This document shows positions 5,806-7,147 of a stretch of DNA of 7,147 bases, in pieces. How positions within the stretch are numbered: position 1 is the first letter of the stretch; each line of letters opens with the position of its first letter. The stretch lies in the NCBI GenBank assembly GCA_035573655.1, contig DATMAC010000147.1:1-7147 (forward strand), written 5' to 3'. The notes below the pieces were generated by a model, which was not told the origin of the DNA, ran no database searches, and worked only from the letters and a program-made list of their open reading frames with translations. The stretch is from Thermoflexus sp035573655 (GTDB taxonomy: Bacteria; Chloroflexota; Anaerolineae; Thermoflexales; Thermoflexaceae). A program made the position numbers and the translations under genes.

Positions 5806-6695
5806 AAGGGGTGGATCGCCTGCGCGGGTCGCTGGTCCCTCTGGTCACGCCGTTCCGGAACGGGGCGGTGGATTGGGAGGGGTTCGCCGGGTTGATCGAG
5901 TGGCAGATCGCCTCGGGCACCCACGGCCTGGTGATCACCGGGACCACCGGCGAGCCCAGCGCCCTCACCTTCGAGGAGCGGGTTGCGCTCTACCGCCTGG
6001 CGGTTGAAGGGGCCCGGGGCCGGGTTCCAGTGATCGCCGGGACCGGGACCAACAACTTCGAGGAGACCCTCCGCCTCTCTCAGGCGGCTCAAGCGGCGGG
6101 CGTCGACGCGCTGCTGGTGGTCGTCCCCTATTATGTGCGGCCTTCCCAGGAGGGGCTTTTCCAGTACTTCAAGGGGATCGCCGAGCGGGTGGATCTCCCG
6201 GTGATCCTCTACAACATCCCTGGACGCACCGCAGCGCACTTGGAGATCGACACGGTCGCCCGGCTGCGGGAGGCGTGCCCGAACATCGTGGGGATCAAGG
6301 AAGCCAACAAGGACTTCGAGCACATCAACCGGTTGCTGCATCGGATGGGGACCGATTTCCTGGTCTACTCCGGGATCGAGCTGCTCTGCTTCCCGGTGTT
6401 GGCCATCGGCGGGGCCGGTTACGTGAGCGCCACCGGGAACGTGCTGCCGGACCGCGTGGCTCGGCTCTACGATCTGGTGGCGGCGGACCGCTGGCGGGAG
6501 GCCCGGGATCTCCATTATGAGCTGCTCCCCCTGAACGACGCGCTGTTCATCGAGACCAACCCGGTGCCGGCGAAGACCGCGCTGGCGATGATGGGGAAGA
6601 TCTCCCCAGAGGTCCGCCTGCCCCTCGCCCCGATGCGGCCGGAGAACGTCGAGCGGCTGCGCCAGGTGCTGAAGGGATACGGTTTGATCGAATAG
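5802..6695 (+). CDS. dapA: DapA-family (4-hydroxy-tetrahydrodipicolinate synthase / N-acetylneuraminate lyase superfamily) aldolase
   Basis: A cytoplasmic TIM-barrel aldolase that forms a Schiff base, usually with pyruvate. Catalytic elements are intact over 297 residues, a normal length: GTTGE at 47-51 (Thr48 matches E. coli Thr44), PYYVRPSQEG at 109-118 (Tyr111 matches Tyr107), YNIPGRT at 137-143 (Tyr137 and Arg142 match Tyr133 and Arg138) and the Schiff-base lysine in GIKEAN (Lys166 matches Lys161). The classic DHDPS reaction condenses pyruvate with aspartate semialdehyde in lysine biosynthesis. However, GTTGEPSAL replaces GTTGESATL, and the two His of the E. coli lysine inhibitory site are Phe57 and Arg60. 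The gene is coupled by ATGA to a flavin reductase and lies next to a transporter, not to other lysine genes, so it may be a paralogue acting in catabolism. The family is certain; the exact reaction is not. Confidence 0.85.
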   Translation: MKGVDRLRGSLVPLVTPFRNGAVDWEGFAGLIEWQIASGTHGLVITGTTGEPSALTFEERVALYRLAVEGARGRVPVIAGTGTNNFEETLRLSQAAQAAGVDALLVVVPYYVRPSQEGLFQYFKGIAERVDLPVILYNIPGRTAAHLEIDTVARLREACPNIVGIKEANKDFEHINRLLHRMGTDFLVYSGIELLCFPVLAIGGAGYVSATGNVLPDRVARLYDLVAADRWREARDLHYELLPLNDALFIETNPVPAKTALAMMGKISPEVRLPLAPMRPENVERLRQVLKGYGLIE

Positions 6696-6828
6696 ACGCG
6701 AGAGCCTACCCGTTCATCCCTAATGAAAGGGGAAGGTGAAAGAGGGCTGGGGGAGACTTCCAAGACAGCTGCCCTGTTCTCAAAGCCCTCAGGATCCGGA
6801 GAGGCCAGGTCCTTCAATGATCCGACTC

Positions 6829-6834
6829 AGGAGG
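6829..6834 (+). promoter_or_regulatory. Ribosome binding site fixing a TTG start
   Basis: AGGAGG stands 7 nt before TTG 6842. An in-frame TGA at 6818 limits the open frame upstream and no ATG or GTG start lies between, so this site selects TTG as the start of the last gene. Confidence 0.65.
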
Positions 6835-6841
6835 CTCCCCA

Positions 6842-7147
6842 TTGGACACCTTGACGATCGCCTTAGGGCCCATATTCGTGGCCGGGTTCGCGTTGCAACA
6901 ATTGCTCGAACTGCTGGATCCCTGGCTGGATCCCCTGCTCGGAGGGCACAAACGACAGGTGTATGCGGGGATCGCCATGTTCTATGGGCTGACCCTGGCT
7001 GTGCTTACGCCCATTCGGGCATTGCGGCCTTTCGGGATTGAAGCAGGCTGGATCGACGTGCTTCTCACCGCCCTCTTCATCAGCGGAGGCACCAAAGGGA
7101 TCAACGATCTCCTGAAATGGCTGGGCTATCAGAAAGAGCAAGCCAAG
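6842..7147 (+). CDS. Small hypothetical membrane protein (3' partial, TTG start)
   Basis: The frame is open from TTG 6842 to the last base (102 codons) and has no stop in the window. Three hydrophobic stretches are visible: about residues 4-24 (IALGPIFVAGFALQQLL), 40-57 (VYAGIAMFYGLTLAVLTP) and 70-82 (WIDVLLTALFISGG). A charged loop (GGHKRQ) separates the first two, and the third is followed by GGTKGINDLLKWLG. The size and the closing Gly-Gly-Thr-Lys-Gly-Ile-Asn motif recall small holin-like or phage-related membrane proteins with a GG-x-x-x-I-H-D-L pattern, but I do not recognise a named family. It lies 146 nt beyond the dapA-like gene, so it may be a separate transcription unit. Its function is unknown. 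Confidence 0.72.
   Translation, partial: MDTLTIALGPIFVAGFALQQLLELLDPWLDPLLGGHKRQVYAGIAMFYGLTLAVLTPIRALRPFGIEAGWIDVLLTALFISGGTKGINDLLKWLGYQKEQAK

Noticed and set aside
5763..6515. Minus-strand open frame (250 codons) opposite the dapA-like gene
   Set aside because: It is the antisense shadow of a well-supported aldolase; composition is His/Gln/Pro/Arg-rich and there is no domain.
6716..6760. Third copy of the intergenic repeat after the dapA-like gene
   Set aside because: The purine-rich tract GGGGAAGG...GGGCTGGGGGAG vaguely resembles the reverse complement of the hairpin arms, but no stem and no GGGCGAGC motif is present. Only a 7-bp GAGGGCT/AGCCCTC pair (6742-6748, 6784-6790) is seen.
1..7147. 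CRISPR array, insertion sequence or phage attachment site
   Set aside because: No evenly spaced direct repeats, no transposase or integrase reading frame, no target-site duplications and no tRNA gene were seen.

Overview
The window is a high-GC bacterial segment with every supported gene on the + strand. It holds one branched-chain-amino-acid-type (HAAT/Liv family) ABC importer set in canonical order: substrate-binding protein (5' end cut off), LivH permease, LivM permease, LivG ATPase, LivF ATPase. Two enzyme genes follow with overlaps and no gap: a short-chain flavin reductase of the HpaC type and a DapA/N-acetylneuraminate-lyase-family aldolase. A small membrane protein begins at the right edge with a TTG codon and is cut off by the window end. 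No rRNA, tRNA, transposase, CRISPR array or integrase is visible.

Organism: the binding protein has a Pro/Thr/Ala-rich spacer just before its mature domain, start codons include TTG (and possibly GTG), proteins are rich in Arg, Leu, Gly and Pro, and intergenic gaps carry GC-rich inverted repeats. This fits a thermophilic Chloroflexota-like bacterium best, but that is a low-confidence inference from style; other high-GC thermophiles are possible.

Layout: 1-1176 binding protein; 1177-1379 gap with hairpins; 1380-2414 livH; 2430-3515 livM (15-nt gap); 3516-3718 gap with related hairpins; about 3719-4555 livG; 4539-5384 livF (17-nt overlap with livG); 5302-5805 flavin reductase (83-nt overlap with livF); 5802-6695 dapA-like (ATGA overlap); 6696-6841 gap; 6842 to the end, small membrane protein.

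How the genes work together: the binding protein captures a solute outside the membrane, LivH/LivM form the channel and LivG/LivF drive it. The tight downstream coupling to a flavin reductase (normally the FADH2/FMNH2 supplier for a two-component aromatic hydroxylase) and a pyruvate-type Schiff-base aldolase suggests that the imported solute may be an aromatic or carboxylic acid degraded by a larger pathway, rather than leucine, isoleucine or valine. This is inference; no oxygenase lies in the window.

The most unusual non-coding content is a two-part inverted-repeat module present in both larger gaps inside the transporter set. Each copy is a pyrimidine-rich hairpin followed by a GGGCGAGC-type inverted repeat, and the loops share a 10-mer in opposite orientation. 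The most unusual coding content is LivF, which runs 43 residues past its family end and into the flavin reductase gene.
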